A stretch of DNA of 64,000 bases from Aurantiacibacter sp. D1-12 (GTDB lineage Bacteria > Pseudomonadota > Alphaproteobacteria > Sphingomonadales > Sphingomonadaceae), in NCBI RefSeq assembly GCF_028858515.1, contig NZ_JAPJZJ010000002.1, forward strand, positions 372,001 to 436,000, written 5' to 3'. Position 1 is the stretch's first letter, and each line of letters opens with the position of its first letter. Made by a program: the position numbers and the translations under genes. Under the pieces are notes generated by a model, which was not told the DNA's origin, did not search any database, and saw nothing but the letters and a program-made list of their open reading frames with translations. Below are positions 27,601 to 35,831 of this stretch, in pieces.

Positions 27601-29905
27601 CGATATCGGCGGTCAGTTTGACGGGCGCACCAGCGCGCTTGGCGGCGTGGGTCCGCAAGGCGGCGATGCGTTTGGCGGCTCGGCCACGTTCACGGCGACA
27701 GACAGCAACGTGACAATCGGCGATGATTTCAGCCTGCAATCGGATGCCGGAAGTGGCTTTGACCCGAGCGGAACGGGAGCTGGCGGTAATGCCACGGGCG
27801 GCGATGCCAGCCTGCTGATCGACAATTCCACTTTCACCGCCTCCAATTCGACCGGCGCACTGGATGCAGACGCCATCGCCGGTGGTTCTGCCGGGGCAGG
27901 CGTCGGCGGTGATGCTACGGGCGGCACTACGCTGGTCGATATTTCCAACGGCTCGGTCGTCGATCTGGGAGTCGATTTTGGCCTGTTCGCGCTCGCGGTG
28001 ACGGGCGGATCAAACGGTGGCGACGGTGGAGACGGTATCGGCGGTGACAACCGAATGCTGATTTCCGGCGGAAGCGATGTGACTGTTGGCCAGCTCATTT
28101 ATGAAACCACGGTCACCGGCAACAATGGCGCAACCGGCGGCAATGCCACGGGCGGGAGCAATCTGCTCGACATCAGCGGATCGGACTTTACCTCCAACGA
28201 GCTCATCATGTTCGCAGCGGTTGTTACCCGGCCGGACAACGCTGTGGGCACGGGCGGCAGTGCGATTGTGCGCCTGTCCGATGGCGCGCAGGCCAGCTTT
28301 GGCGATACCTATCTGGAGGCTTTCGCCGAAGCGGTCGGCGCCAATGCCACCAGCAACTCGGGCTCCATCATCATCGAAACGGTTGGTGGTGGCTTGCCGT
28401 CATTTGCAACGTTTGGCAGCACCGAATTCTTCAACGACGCACTTGGCGGCGTGACCAACACCGCCGGGCTCATCCAGGTGAACGCAGTAAATGGCGAGCT
28501 CGATTTCACCGAGCTGCTGATTACCAACCTCGGCAATGTAGCAAACGCCACGCCTTCGCAGATCACAGCCGATAATGGTGCGGTACGTATTGTTGACCTT
28601 CTCGACTTTGTCAGCTTTGGCGATATCGTTTTCACCTATGCCAATGATGGCACCATTCTTGGCGGAGTCGGGCCGGACAGTCTGACCGCGCTGTTCAACG
28701 TGACTGCCACCGATGGCACCATTTTCATCGACGGTGACAGCACGATCATACGCAGCTTCGGCGCGCAGACGCTAAACCTGACATCGGACGATATCGAAGT
28801 CGGGGCCGATACCCGTTTTGGCGGTAATGACGTAAATCTTACGTCTACCGATACAGACAATGCCGCGCTCATTGGTGGTACGACTGCGGGCGCGGGCTAC
28901 ACCCTGCTGGCAGACGAAGCTGTCGCGATTGACGGGATCAACCTGACCATCCTGCTGCCAGGTGTCACCAGCGCGACCGTAGATGCCGTGGTGGACGATG
29001 TGACCTTCCTGGGCTCGGGCGGGCAGCGTTTCGCCAACATCAACCTGTTCGTCGATGGCTCGCTCGACATTATCGGCGCACTCAACTTCAGCTCTCTGCT
29101 GAGCGGCGACACGCTGAATATTGCGGTTGAGCAGAACGTACGCATCGTCCTTCCTACCGGAAGCATCAACCTGGATGACGGCGGATCGGGCATTGCCGGC
29201 GATCTGCTTATCAGCGGCACAAGCTTTGCCGCTGCCGACCCGGGATTACTGGCCACGATTGCCGCCGATCCCGCTGATCCAACGATTGCCGCTGCCCTGC
29301 TGGACGACGGCGGGGCCGCTGCGGCGAGTTCGTACATCTCTGCCGGCCGGGTAGAGATTTCCATGCTGGATTACATTTTCGGCCAGAATACCGGGGCTAA
29401 TGGCGTCTACGGCGGTATCACAGTGGGCGGCGGCGGACTGCTGATCACGCAGCAAACGGGCGCCCCGGCACTTTTGAATGTGATCGCTTTCGGCCTGCGC
29501 GACGATGGCACCGGTCAGCTGACCAACAGCGATTTCTTCTTCGTGGTGGAATACGCAACCGATCTGGCGGGCACCTACTTTGCCGATGCCACGTTCAATA
29601 ATTGCGTGATCGTGACGCAGACCTGCCCGACTACGCCGGTCGATCCGGTCGATCCGGTTATTGATATCCCGATCACCAACCAGATCCTGGTCGAACAGCC
29701 CGTGCGGCCCAAGCAGAACATCGAAGAGGGCGCGATGACCGACAGCCAGTTCGGTTTCGACTTCCCCAGCCTGCTTGATGCGCCGTTGATCAGCGAGGAC
29801 GAGGTTATCCGCGATCCGGTCACCAGCGGCACCGACAGCGCGGTTCATGCGCTGGGGTTGATTCCCGATGAAGAACGCGAAGAGGAAGAGGAGGGAGCAG
29901 AATGA
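24674..29905 (+). CDS. Large glycine-rich exoprotein of two-partner secretion (filamentous haemagglutinin-like)
   Basis: The 1743-residue protein begins with a signal peptide (cleavage after GSASAQ) and a TPS-like N-domain (about 35-270) including FYSPTGIIVGPTGRFEV, a degenerate form of the NPNGI-type motif. From about 480 to 1250 the chain is dominated by short Gly/Ala/Thr/Asn repeats (GGDATGG, GGNAS, GGDAFGG) expected to build a right-handed beta-helix. The tail is proline-rich (VDPVDPV) and then strongly acidic (EEREEEEEG), unlike a hydrophobic anchor. It is probably secreted by the upstream transporter to the cell surface as an adhesin or matrix protein. The ATG at 24674 overlaps the transporter stop and has GGAGGT; its own stop overlaps the CHAT gene. 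Confidence 0.85.
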   Translation: MTLSPIRKTTLLHSCAGAALLASLAFASGSASAQGINATGTVVQGSAQIDNMVPGTTLVTVDTQDTVIDWDPDIDPTLGVAETFLPFGNTAIFQNGSNNTNFAVLNRIMPGPGGNPALFQGLVQAFLNDLVTGAQTPGGFVAFYSPTGIIVGPTGRFEVPQLMLTTQAVDISTISNFANGTGAILLNGNTGSIDLQAGSTFVGTPEDSFLIVASPQINMAGDAFYNGSIAYVASTSVQMTHSSGLFDIIIVGGVGGGQVITHTGSSGGPSSTGAGDEHVIYGVTQGAIGGGGVSMLFSGNLGFQPAASAAVVNGDIILSANYNVFGRTVDGDDNRQGADSFFDGRSQVPGVSGDILLEGITATSNFLAIASDQVNLDATGASSSFSADLSLVGRTQAVINAANGNDVTVDGDLFVSARNYGLITQGNIGIDATGGFASVRAGVDSGIIVLGETMVAASALPGFDFFTNTAGAGTGGQAQILAEGGFIDLQGNVRMESYARFDPGAFSFPPSGYGAMQGGQVQFLATEDGGLNTLGSLTIDASAEGPSIDAADASLASNVTGGNITVGVGTNSGSVSIAGDVSASANANILTQAFATGTGPFANGGTVNFSVIDLGTLTMGGNVSGTANAFIGAITGGGSAGSASGGSAVLSAIGGDIDITGSLSLAALGQGGDGEIGGDAFGGDANILVNNGNVSIGGTTSASADSTGGTGASDGGNGNGGNASIVVSGGSLTTTGQTTVSASGSGALGAAGGDGTGGIGFLGVDNGGTWTANGIFANTNGFAAPGQDGDGGFAAGGELSIFLGNGGTLNLTGFSNFSSTGAAAGGDTTSGDGVSAAGGSVSLTVDNATLNGATATLDMIASATGGAVDTAGFTGGSASGGDVSIAIQNGGTASLNLLGVESRGTGGNGVDGSSGGGADGGSVDVLVDGTGSDLTTADDFIITTRADGGDTTSAGINGGTADGGTIGVSVSNGANVDIGGQFDGRTSALGGVGPQGGDAFGGSATFTATDSNVTIGDDFSLQSDAGSGFDPSGTGAGGNATGGDASLLIDNSTFTASNSTGALDADAIAGGSAGAGVGGDATGGTTLVDISNGSVVDLGVDFGLFALAVTGGSNGGDGGDGIGGDNRMLISGGSDVTVGQLIYETTVTGNNGATGGNATGGSNLLDISGSDFTSNELIMFAAVVTRPDNAVGTGGSAIVRLSDGAQASFGDTYLEAFAEAVGANATSNSGSIIIETVGGGLPSFATFGSTEFFNDALGGVTNTAGLIQVNAVNGELDFTELLITNLGNVANATPSQITADNGAVRIVDLLDFVSFGDIVFTYANDGTILGGVGPDSLTALFNVTATDGTIFIDGDSTIIRSFGAQTLNLTSDDIEVGADTRFGGNDVNLTSTDTDNAALIGGTTAGAGYTLLADEAVAIDGINLTILLPGVTSATVDAVVDDVTFLGSGGQRFANINLFVDGSLDIIGALNFSSLLSGDTLNIAVEQNVRIVLPTGSINLDDGGSGIAGDLLISGTSFAAADPGLLATIAADPADPTIAAALLDDGGAAAASSYISAGRVEISMLDYIFGQNTGANGVYGGITVGGGGLLITQQTGAPALLNVIAFGLRDDGTGQLTNSDFFFVVEYATDLAGTYFADATFNNCVIVTQTCPTTPVDPVDPVIDIPITNQILVEQPVRPKQNIEEGAMTDSQFGFDFPSLLDAPLISEDEVIRDPVTSGTDSAVHALGLIPDEEREEEEEGAE

Positions 29906-32900
29906 TGCGCTCCCTTGGTAAAGTCGTGATGTTTGCGGCGGGACTCGGCCTTCTCGCCACAACCCCATCGACCGCACAGGATGTTCCGACATCGCTACGG
30001 GACAGCGTGCCCATCGGCTCCAACGGACTGTGCGAAGCGCAGATCCGTTCTCCCGAAGCGCAAGGCGGCTTGTTCGACCGCGAGTATGCGATCATCTGCC
30101 AGGATGCATCGATTGCGGTAGGCAGCCTCGCAGTCTTCTCCGGCCGGAGCATGGACAGCGTGCTCGGCGCACTGGCGCATGACGGCCTGACCTGCCGCGA
30201 AACCGAGCTGGGAGACGTGCCCGCAGGCGTCGACAACCTGCGCGCACTAGCTTGCCGTGAACAAGCGACCAACCTCAACCGCCTTTTGCTCGTCGGCAAT
30301 GGCGCCGGGCGAACCTATGCGGCGGAAGGCATCGCAGTCTATGCGGACGCGTTGACGCTCGGCATGGCGACACTTGCGACAGACGCGCAGGTGGAAGGCA
30401 CGGTCGAGGTCCCGCTGACGCTTGCATCCGATGACAGCGCCTTTGCCCGCGCCCAGGCCGAAGCCATCGGTGCGCGCAGTGCGCTGGTCGAAGCATATCG
30501 CCGCGCCAATGCCGGCAATTACGCCGACGCTGCCGAGTTCTTCGCGGCATCGGCAGATGCACTGGAAGGTGGTGACGCAACCGAAGCGCTGCTCAACGCT
30601 GCGCTTCAACAGAGCAATCTGGGCAACTATTTCGAGGCAGCGCTGCTGTTCATCGATATTCGCGAGCTGATTGACGAGGATCCGATCCTTGCCCGCATGG
30701 CGCGCAATTACGAAGCGCTCGACGCGCTCAATCGTGAACGCCCCGGCGAAGCGATCATGACGCTCGACATGCCATTGCCCGGCAGTGCAGCGAGCCTTGA
30801 TGCGCTGCGTGAGATGCAAGTTTCTATGCCGCTGGCGGATCGCCTTGCGGCAGAAAACGGCAATGCCATCAGCGGCGCGACCGGAGAGCTGACCGAGCTG
30901 GAGCGCGCACAACTTCTCGATGCCCAATCGCTCTATGTTCGTGCTGCGGCGCTGCGGGCAGACAACCGTCCTGCAGATGCGCGCGATGCGCTGGTCGCTT
31001 CGCGGCAAGACATTCTGGCGGTGCGCGACGGGCGCGTAGTTTCGGTCCTGTGGTTGCGGGCACAGATCCTGTCAGAGATCGCCGAGATTGACGAGCGTAC
31101 GGGCGATCTGGGTTCGGCCGAATACTACCACGGGGAAGCCATCGCCCTGCTCGAAGCATTCTACCCTTCCTCCCCCTCTCTCGCGAGTGCGCAGGCGCAG
31201 TTCGCGGGTTTCCTCGCACGTAACGGTCGGGAAGACGAAGCGCTGGTGCTCTACCGCTCGCTGGTCGAGAACGCCGATACAAAGCCTTCGGCCGCCTTGC
31301 GCCGATTGCTTGCCCCGTATTTCGCCCTGCTGATCGAGCGCGAGCCTCCGGGCATGACGCGCGAGTTCTTCGATGCCAGCCAGCTGATGCTGCGCCCCGG
31401 CCTTGCGCAAACGCAGGCGGTGATGGCACGCGAACTTTCCGGCGGTAGCGACGAGGCATCGCAGCTGTTCCGGCAGACGCTCAATGTCGGGCGCGGGATC
31501 GAGCAACTGCGCGTCCAGATCGCACAGGCAGATCTCGATGCCAGCGTTGCAGGCACTCCGACCGGACCCGAGGTGGAAGAAATGCGCACCCGCTTGCGCG
31601 TGCTCGAAATCCGCCAACTCGAACTGCAGCAGGCACTGGCCGAGTATCCGCGATACCGTGTAGTCGAAGATGGCCGCATGGATCTGCAAGCACTTCAAGC
31701 GACGCTGCAAGCGGGTGAAGCCTATTACAAGCTGGTGATGCTGGATGACGCGAGTTACGCGATCTTTGTGACACCCGGCACGCTGCACGCTTTCCGACTG
31801 GATGCGGACTCACAGTCTATCGAACAAATGGTCGGCATGTTGCGCGATTCCATTGCTGTCGAACTGGCTGGTCAGACAATCACCTATCCCTTCGAGATGG
31901 CGACCGCGCACGATCTCTACGCGCAGCTGTTCGACCCGGTCGAACAATTCATGCAAGGCGTGGATCACCTCGTGTTCGAACCCGACGGGGCAATGCTGCG
32001 CCTGCCGGTCAACTTACTCGTCCGCGATGATGCTAGCGTCCAGCGCCACGCCGCGCGCGTGGAAGCAGGCGGCGACGAATATGACTATCGCGGCACGGCA
32101 TGGCTGGGGCGCGACATGCGGGTGACAACGTCGGTTTCCCCGACCAGCTTCCGCGATGTGCGAGCCACACGGGTCAGTGATGCACAGATGGACTATCTCG
32201 GCCTCGGCCAGAACGCTCCTCTCGGCGCGTCGCCGTTACCGATGCTGCCACAGGGTGCAGGCGGTATGGTGAGCGAGCGCTGTATGTGGGGCGCCTCTAC
32301 ATGGAACGATCCGATTGCTGCGGGTGAACTGCGCACCGCGCAAGCCGCCCTTCGCGCCGGTGGAGCAAGTGCGCAATTGCTCACCGATGCAGCTTTCTCC
32401 GATACCGCGCTGCTCGGCATGGAACAGCTCGATGAATATCGCATCCTGCATTTCGCCACGCATGGTCTGGTGACTGCTCCGGCATCGGAATGCCCACCCC
32501 GCCCCGCGCTGCTTACCAGCTTTGGCGATGGCAATTCCGACGGACTGCTCAGCTTCTCCGAAATCTTCGATCTGCAAATTGATGCCGACCTGGTGGTCCT
32601 GTCCGCTTGCAACACCGCGAGCGAAGGCGGCCTGGTTGCCAGTCAGGAAGCAGGGATCAGCGGTGCGGGTGACTTTGCTCTCGACGGGCTGGTGCGTGCC
32701 TTTGTTGGAGCCGGAGGTCGCACGGTGGTGGCGAGCCATTGGCCGGTGCCCGACGAATACGATGCCACACAGCGTCTCGTCAGCGGTCTATTCTCCGCCG
32801 GTGAAGGCGAAACAACCACAGAGGCACTCCGCCGCGCGCAGCTTGGTCTGATGGACGATGCCGAAGCATCGCACCCGTTCTACTGGGCCGCCTTTGCCGT

Positions 32901-32934
32901 GGTGGGCGACGGGACGATCACCGTCCGTCGTTGA
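29902..32934 (+). CDS. Exported CHAT-domain (caspase-like) protein with TPR-like repeats
   Basis: The 1010-residue product has a signal peptide (cleavage near TPSTAQ, residue 26). A helical repeat region at about 185-560 has TPR-like pairs (AYRRANAGNYADAAEFFAAS, ALLNAALQQSNLGNYFEAALLF). A C-terminal CHAT domain from about 640 carries the caspase-fold dyad, His854 in ILHFATHG and Cys903 in VVLSACNTA. CHAT proteases cut specific partners; here the likely partner is the coupled exoprotein, in the periplasm or at the outer membrane, but cleavage is inference. The adhesin stop and this start overlap (ATGATG; a start three bases later is equally possible). An exported CHAT protein is less usual than the cytoplasmic ones known from defence systems. 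Confidence 0.85.
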   Translation: MMRSLGKVVMFAAGLGLLATTPSTAQDVPTSLRDSVPIGSNGLCEAQIRSPEAQGGLFDREYAIICQDASIAVGSLAVFSGRSMDSVLGALAHDGLTCRETELGDVPAGVDNLRALACREQATNLNRLLLVGNGAGRTYAAEGIAVYADALTLGMATLATDAQVEGTVEVPLTLASDDSAFARAQAEAIGARSALVEAYRRANAGNYADAAEFFAASADALEGGDATEALLNAALQQSNLGNYFEAALLFIDIRELIDEDPILARMARNYEALDALNRERPGEAIMTLDMPLPGSAASLDALREMQVSMPLADRLAAENGNAISGATGELTELERAQLLDAQSLYVRAAALRADNRPADARDALVASRQDILAVRDGRVVSVLWLRAQILSEIAEIDERTGDLGSAEYYHGEAIALLEAFYPSSPSLASAQAQFAGFLARNGREDEALVLYRSLVENADTKPSAALRRLLAPYFALLIEREPPGMTREFFDASQLMLRPGLAQTQAVMARELSGGSDEASQLFRQTLNVGRGIEQLRVQIAQADLDASVAGTPTGPEVEEMRTRLRVLEIRQLELQQALAEYPRYRVVEDGRMDLQALQATLQAGEAYYKLVMLDDASYAIFVTPGTLHAFRLDADSQSIEQMVGMLRDSIAVELAGQTITYPFEMATAHDLYAQLFDPVEQFMQGVDHLVFEPDGAMLRLPVNLLVRDDASVQRHAARVEAGGDEYDYRGTAWLGRDMRVTTSVSPTSFRDVRATRVSDAQMDYLGLGQNAPLGASPLPMLPQGAGGMVSERCMWGASTWNDPIAAGELRTAQAALRAGGASAQLLTDAAFSDTALLGMEQLDEYRILHFATHGLVTAPASECPPRPALLTSFGDGNSDGLLSFSEIFDLQIDADLVVLSACNTASEGGLVASQEAGISGAGDFALDGLVRAFVGAGGRTVVASHWPVPDEYDATQRLVSGLFSAGEGETTTEALRRAQLGLMDDAEASHPFYWAAFAVVGDGTITVRR

Positions 32935-32940
32935 GCTGGA

Positions 32941-33813
32941 TCAGTCGTATTCGGTAATTATCGCGGAGAAATCACGCGCGCCGTTTCCGGCAGCGTCGAA
33001 CGCTTCGTAAAGTTCCTTCGCCTTCGCACCGATCCGCGTGTCGATACCTGCCGTTTGCGCCGCTTCCATCGCGAGCCTCAAGTCCTTGAGCATCAAGCCC
33101 GTCGCAAAGCCGCCCTGATAGCCATTGTCCGCCGGCGTGGTCGGGCCGACACCCGGAACGGGGCAATAGCTCGTCATCGACCAGCACTGGCCGGAAGACA
33201 CGCTCGAAATATCGTAAAAGGTCTGCGGATCGAGGCCGAGCTTCTGCGCCATCGCAAAAGCCTCTGCCGTGCCGATCATGTGAATGCCAAGCAGCATGTT
33301 GTTGCAAATCTTGGCGGCCTGCCCGTTGCCCGCATCGCCTGCGTGAATCACTGCCTTGCCCATGTGCTTCAGCACCTCTTCTGCGCGGGTGAAGCCCTCT
33401 TCAGTGCCGCCGACCATGAAGGTAAGCGTGCCCGCATCGGCGGCTGCAATGCCGCCCGAAACAGGCGCATCGACCATCGGATAGCCCGCCGCCTTGGCTG
33501 CTTCTGCCACTTCGCGCGCAGTTGCGACGTCGATTGTCGAGCAATCGATCAGCACTGCTCCTTCGGGTGCATGGCCTATTACACTATCTGTGTAGACCGC
33601 TTTCACGATGCCACCGTTGGGCAACATGGAAACCACCGCGTCCACCCCTTCGCACGCCTCGCTCGCCGCTGTGAAAGTGGCGCAGCCCTTGTCCGAGGCC
33701 GCTGCCAGTGCCGCTTCGCTCAGGTCGAAAGCGCGCACGTCATGCCCTGCTTTCGCAAGGTTCGCGGCCATGCCGCCGCCCATGTTGCCGAGGCCGATAA
33801 ATGCGATTTTCAT
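32941..33813 (-). CDS. mmsB: 3-hydroxyisobutyrate dehydrogenase
   Basis: This 290-residue NAD-dependent beta-hydroxyacid dehydrogenase of valine catabolism oxidises 3-hydroxyisobutyrate to methylmalonate semialdehyde. It shows the Rossmann start FIGLGNMGGGMAANLAKAGH, the substrate signature VDAPVSGG and the catalytic lysine in GNGQAAKICNNM. Length is standard. CAAGGAGAGAATCGCC provides the ribosome site. It is convergent with the CHAT gene, leaving six bases, and lies 43 bases downstream of the LuxR-type regulator on the same strand. No other valine-degradation genes are present here, so other short-chain 3-hydroxyacids remain possible substrates. Confidence 0.9.
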   Translation of the reverse strand: MKIAFIGLGNMGGGMAANLAKAGHDVRAFDLSEAALAAASDKGCATFTAASEACEGVDAVVSMLPNGGIVKAVYTDSVIGHAPEGAVLIDCSTIDVATAREVAEAAKAAGYPMVDAPVSGGIAAADAGTLTFMVGGTEEGFTRAEEVLKHMGKAVIHAGDAGNGQAAKICNNMLLGIHMIGTAEAFAMAQKLGLDPQTFYDISSVSSGQCWSMTSYCPVPGVGPTTPADNGYQGGFATGLMLKDLRLAMEAAQTAGIDTRIGAKAKELYEAFDAAGNGARDFSAIITEYD

Positions 33814-33856
33814 GGCGATTCTCTCCTTGGAAACCCGCCTGTCATCTCACGTGGAA

Positions 33857-34849
33857 CTATGCAAGGGCCAGCACACCCGTGAGCACGTGGCGCACCAGAT
33901 CGACCTGCCCGCGCGCACCCGTTTTGGCGTAGATCTTCTTCGAGTAATTGCGCGCGGTTTCGATCGTCAGCCCGTGCTCCTGAGCCGCCTCCGCAATCGA
34001 AAGGCCTTGCGCCATGGACCAGGCCATGCGCGCCTCGCTCGGCGTGAGGTCGAACAGGTCGACCAGCTGCTCGGCGCGCGTTTCGGAGCTTGAGCGGTCG
34101 CCGCGCAGATAGACCACCGCCACAGCATCCTTCCCGCCCGCCAGTGCATCAAGCCGAAGCGGCGCGACCAGAATATCGATCCACGGATCATGGCTGAGGT
34201 TGATCGCGCGTGGGCGCGCGCGCGGGTTGGCGGCAAATTCCTTGAGCAGGCCGGTCAATTGCCGGTCAATTGCCGCGTCCGAAGGCACCAGCCGGTCATA
34301 GGCGCCGCGACGGAGCAAGCCGGATTCACGCAGCATCCTGTCCGCCTGGGTATCATTATCGACAATGATACCCTTCGCATCGAGGCTCACCCAGCCGAAA
34401 TCGAGCCGCGCAAAAGCCTCTGCACTCATTTCCGACCGCGCCCGTTCACGCTCCAGCCCGGCAAGCACGCGCAGCGCCACTTGAACATGCGGAACCAGCG
34501 CACTCAGCACGCCGCCAACGCGCGCATCGGCTGCCGGTTCGGAAATCGCAAGCGTCACGGACAGACGTTCGTCGTACGCGACGCGCACTGCTTGCAGGTC
34601 ACCACAACCAGTCTCCTCTCCTGAGTATAGCCGCCCGGGGCGCATCGCGTCAGGATCGGGCCACCCCTGCGCCATCACACCGGACAAAAAGCGCAGTTCG
34701 TCACTGGCAGTACGCAGTAGGATCGCGGCGCCACGCGCACCAGCTGCTGTGCGGAGGCGGGAAAGAAAGGTCTGCCACATCGGCTGTTCGAACACGCCAT
34801 CGTGCAGCGGCACGAGCAGTTCGGTTTCGCCAAGATTAGGAACGCGCAT
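33857..34849 (-). CDS. LuxR-family transcriptional regulator
   Basis: The 330-residue protein has a C-terminal LuxR helix-turn-helix (about 265-325, with [21 protein letters not shown] and [20 protein letters not shown]) and an N-terminal sensory part resembling a GAF/PAS arrangement (a first domain to about 140, then a second with LGWVSLD-like strands at about 150-250). No phosphoacceptor receiver domain was seen. It is divergent from cysD; the 67-base gap contains two inverted repeats, including a perfect 18-bp palindrome just upstream of its start, suggesting autoregulation. The ligand cannot be inferred; candidates are its own promoter, mmsB, and possibly the cys operon. Confidence 0.85.
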   Translation of the reverse strand: MRVPNLGETELLVPLHDGVFEQPMWQTFLSRLRTAAGARGAAILLRTASDELRFLSGVMAQGWPDPDAMRPGRLYSGEETGCGDLQAVRVAYDERLSVTLAISEPAADARVGGVLSALVPHVQVALRVLAGLERERARSEMSAEAFARLDFGWVSLDAKGIIVDNDTQADRMLRESGLLRRGAYDRLVPSDAAIDRQLTGLLKEFAANPRARPRAINLSHDPWIDILVAPLRLDALAGGKDAVAVVYLRGDRSSSETRAEQLVDLFDLTPSEARMAWSMAQGLSIAEAAQEHGLTIETARNYSKKIYAKTGARGQVDLVRHVLTGVLALA

Positions 34850-34852
34850 GAT

Positions 34853-34866
34853 GTGTTATCTAACAC
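34853..34866. promoter_or_regulatory. Inverted repeat GTGTTA-TC-TAACAC next to the regulator start
   Basis: Two perfect six-base arms separated by TC, three bases upstream of the LuxR-type gene start on the minus strand. It abuts the 18-bp palindrome (they share two bases), so the two may form one compound operator or leader hairpin. Confidence 0.45.
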
Positions 34867-34882
34867 CTCCCATATGGGAGGT
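34865..34882. promoter_or_regulatory. Perfect 18-bp palindrome between the LuxR-type gene and cysD
   Basis: ACCTCCCATATGGGAGGT reads identically on both strands. It is 16 bases upstream of the regulator and 34 upstream of the chosen cysD start, and each arm carries GGAGGT or its complement, so it also contains Shine-Dalgarno-like sequence for both genes. A protein operator or an RNA hairpin that hides the ribosome site are both possible. Confidence 0.55.
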
Positions 34883-34916
34883 CCAATGCTATCGGCTCAT
34901 GCCTATTTCCCGCCGC

Positions 34917-35831
34917 ATGACTGCACCGCTTACCCACCTCCAGCGCCTCGAAGCCGAGGCAATCCACATCATCCGCGAAGTCGCGGCAGAGGCGGAGAAC
35001 CCCGTCATGATGTATTCGATCGGCAAGGATTCGGCCGTGATGCTGCATCTGGCGAAGAAGGCATTCTATCCCTCACCCCCGCCCTTCCCGCTGCTCCACG
35101 TCGATACGACCTGGAAATTCAGGGACATGTACGATCTGCGCGAACGCTCGGCCGAGGAAGCGGGCATGGAGCTGATCGTCTACCGCAACCCGGAAGCCGA
35201 AGAGCGTGGTATCAACCCGTTCGATCACGGTCCGCTGCATACCGACATGTGGAAGACCGAAGGCCTGAAGCAGGCGCTCACCATGCACGGCTTCGATGCG
35301 GCTTTCGGCGGCGCGCGCCGCGATGAGGAAAAGAGCCGCGCCAAGGAACGCGTATTCTCTTTCCGGACCGCATCGCACGGCTGGGACCCGAAGAACCAGC
35401 GCCCCGAGCTGTGGAACCTCTACAACGCCAAGAAGAACAAGGGTGAAAGCATCCGCGTCTTCCCGATCTCCAACTGGACCGAGCTCGACGTGTGGCAATA
35501 CATCCAGCTCGAGAATATCGAGATCGTTCCGCTCTATTTTGCCGCCAAGCGCCCGACCTTCATCTGGGAAGGCGGCTTGTTCATGGCTGACGATATCGAG
35601 CGGCTGGAAAAAGTGATGGGTCATCGCCCCGAGATTACCGAACGCTCGGTGCGTTTCCGCACGCTGGGCTGCTTCCCGCTAACGGGCGCGGTCGAAAGCG
35701 AGGCCGCAACGCTTAGCGATGTCATCCAGGAAACCCTGCTCACCACCACCAGCGAGCGACAGGGCCGCGTGATCGACAAGGATGCTGGTGGTGCCGGCAT
35801 GGAGAAGAAGAAGCAGGAGGGCTATTTTTGA
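34917..35831 (+). CDS. cysD: Sulfate adenylyltransferase small subunit
   Basis: The 304-residue protein is the ATP-sulfurylase catalytic subunit: ATP and sulfate give adenosine phosphosulfate, first step of sulfate assimilation. The chain follows E. coli CysD throughout: [18 protein letters not shown], the PP-loop [52 protein letters not shown] and [12 protein letters not shown]. The ATG at 34917 lacks a clear site; an ATG at 34899 would add six residues and lies 17 bases from GGGAGGT, so the true start may be either. Its stop overlaps the cysNC start (TGATG). The heterodimer with CysN is expected. Confidence 0.93.
   Translation: MTAPLTHLQRLEAEAIHIIREVAAEAENPVMMYSIGKDSAVMLHLAKKAFYPSPPPFPLLHVDTTWKFRDMYDLRERSAEEAGMELIVYRNPEAEERGINPFDHGPLHTDMWKTEGLKQALTMHGFDAAFGGARRDEEKSRAKERVFSFRTASHGWDPKNQRPELWNLYNAKKNKGESIRVFPISNWTELDVWQYIQLENIEIVPLYFAAKRPTFIWEGGLFMADDIERLEKVMGHRPEITERSVRFRTLGCFPLTGAVESEAATLSDVIQETLLTTTSERQGRVIDKDAGGAGMEKKKQEGYF

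Noticed and set aside
26273-27739. Minus-strand frames opposite the glycine-rich exoprotein (about 488 and 305 codons)
   Set aside because: Low-complexity Ala/Arg or Pro/Ser composition is the mirror of the Gly-rich repeats; no start signal or motif.
26600-28250. Repetitive stretch that could look like a tandem or CRISPR-type repeat
   Set aside because: The repetition is at the protein level (GGD/GGN motifs) with diverged DNA and irregular period, without spacers or cas genes.
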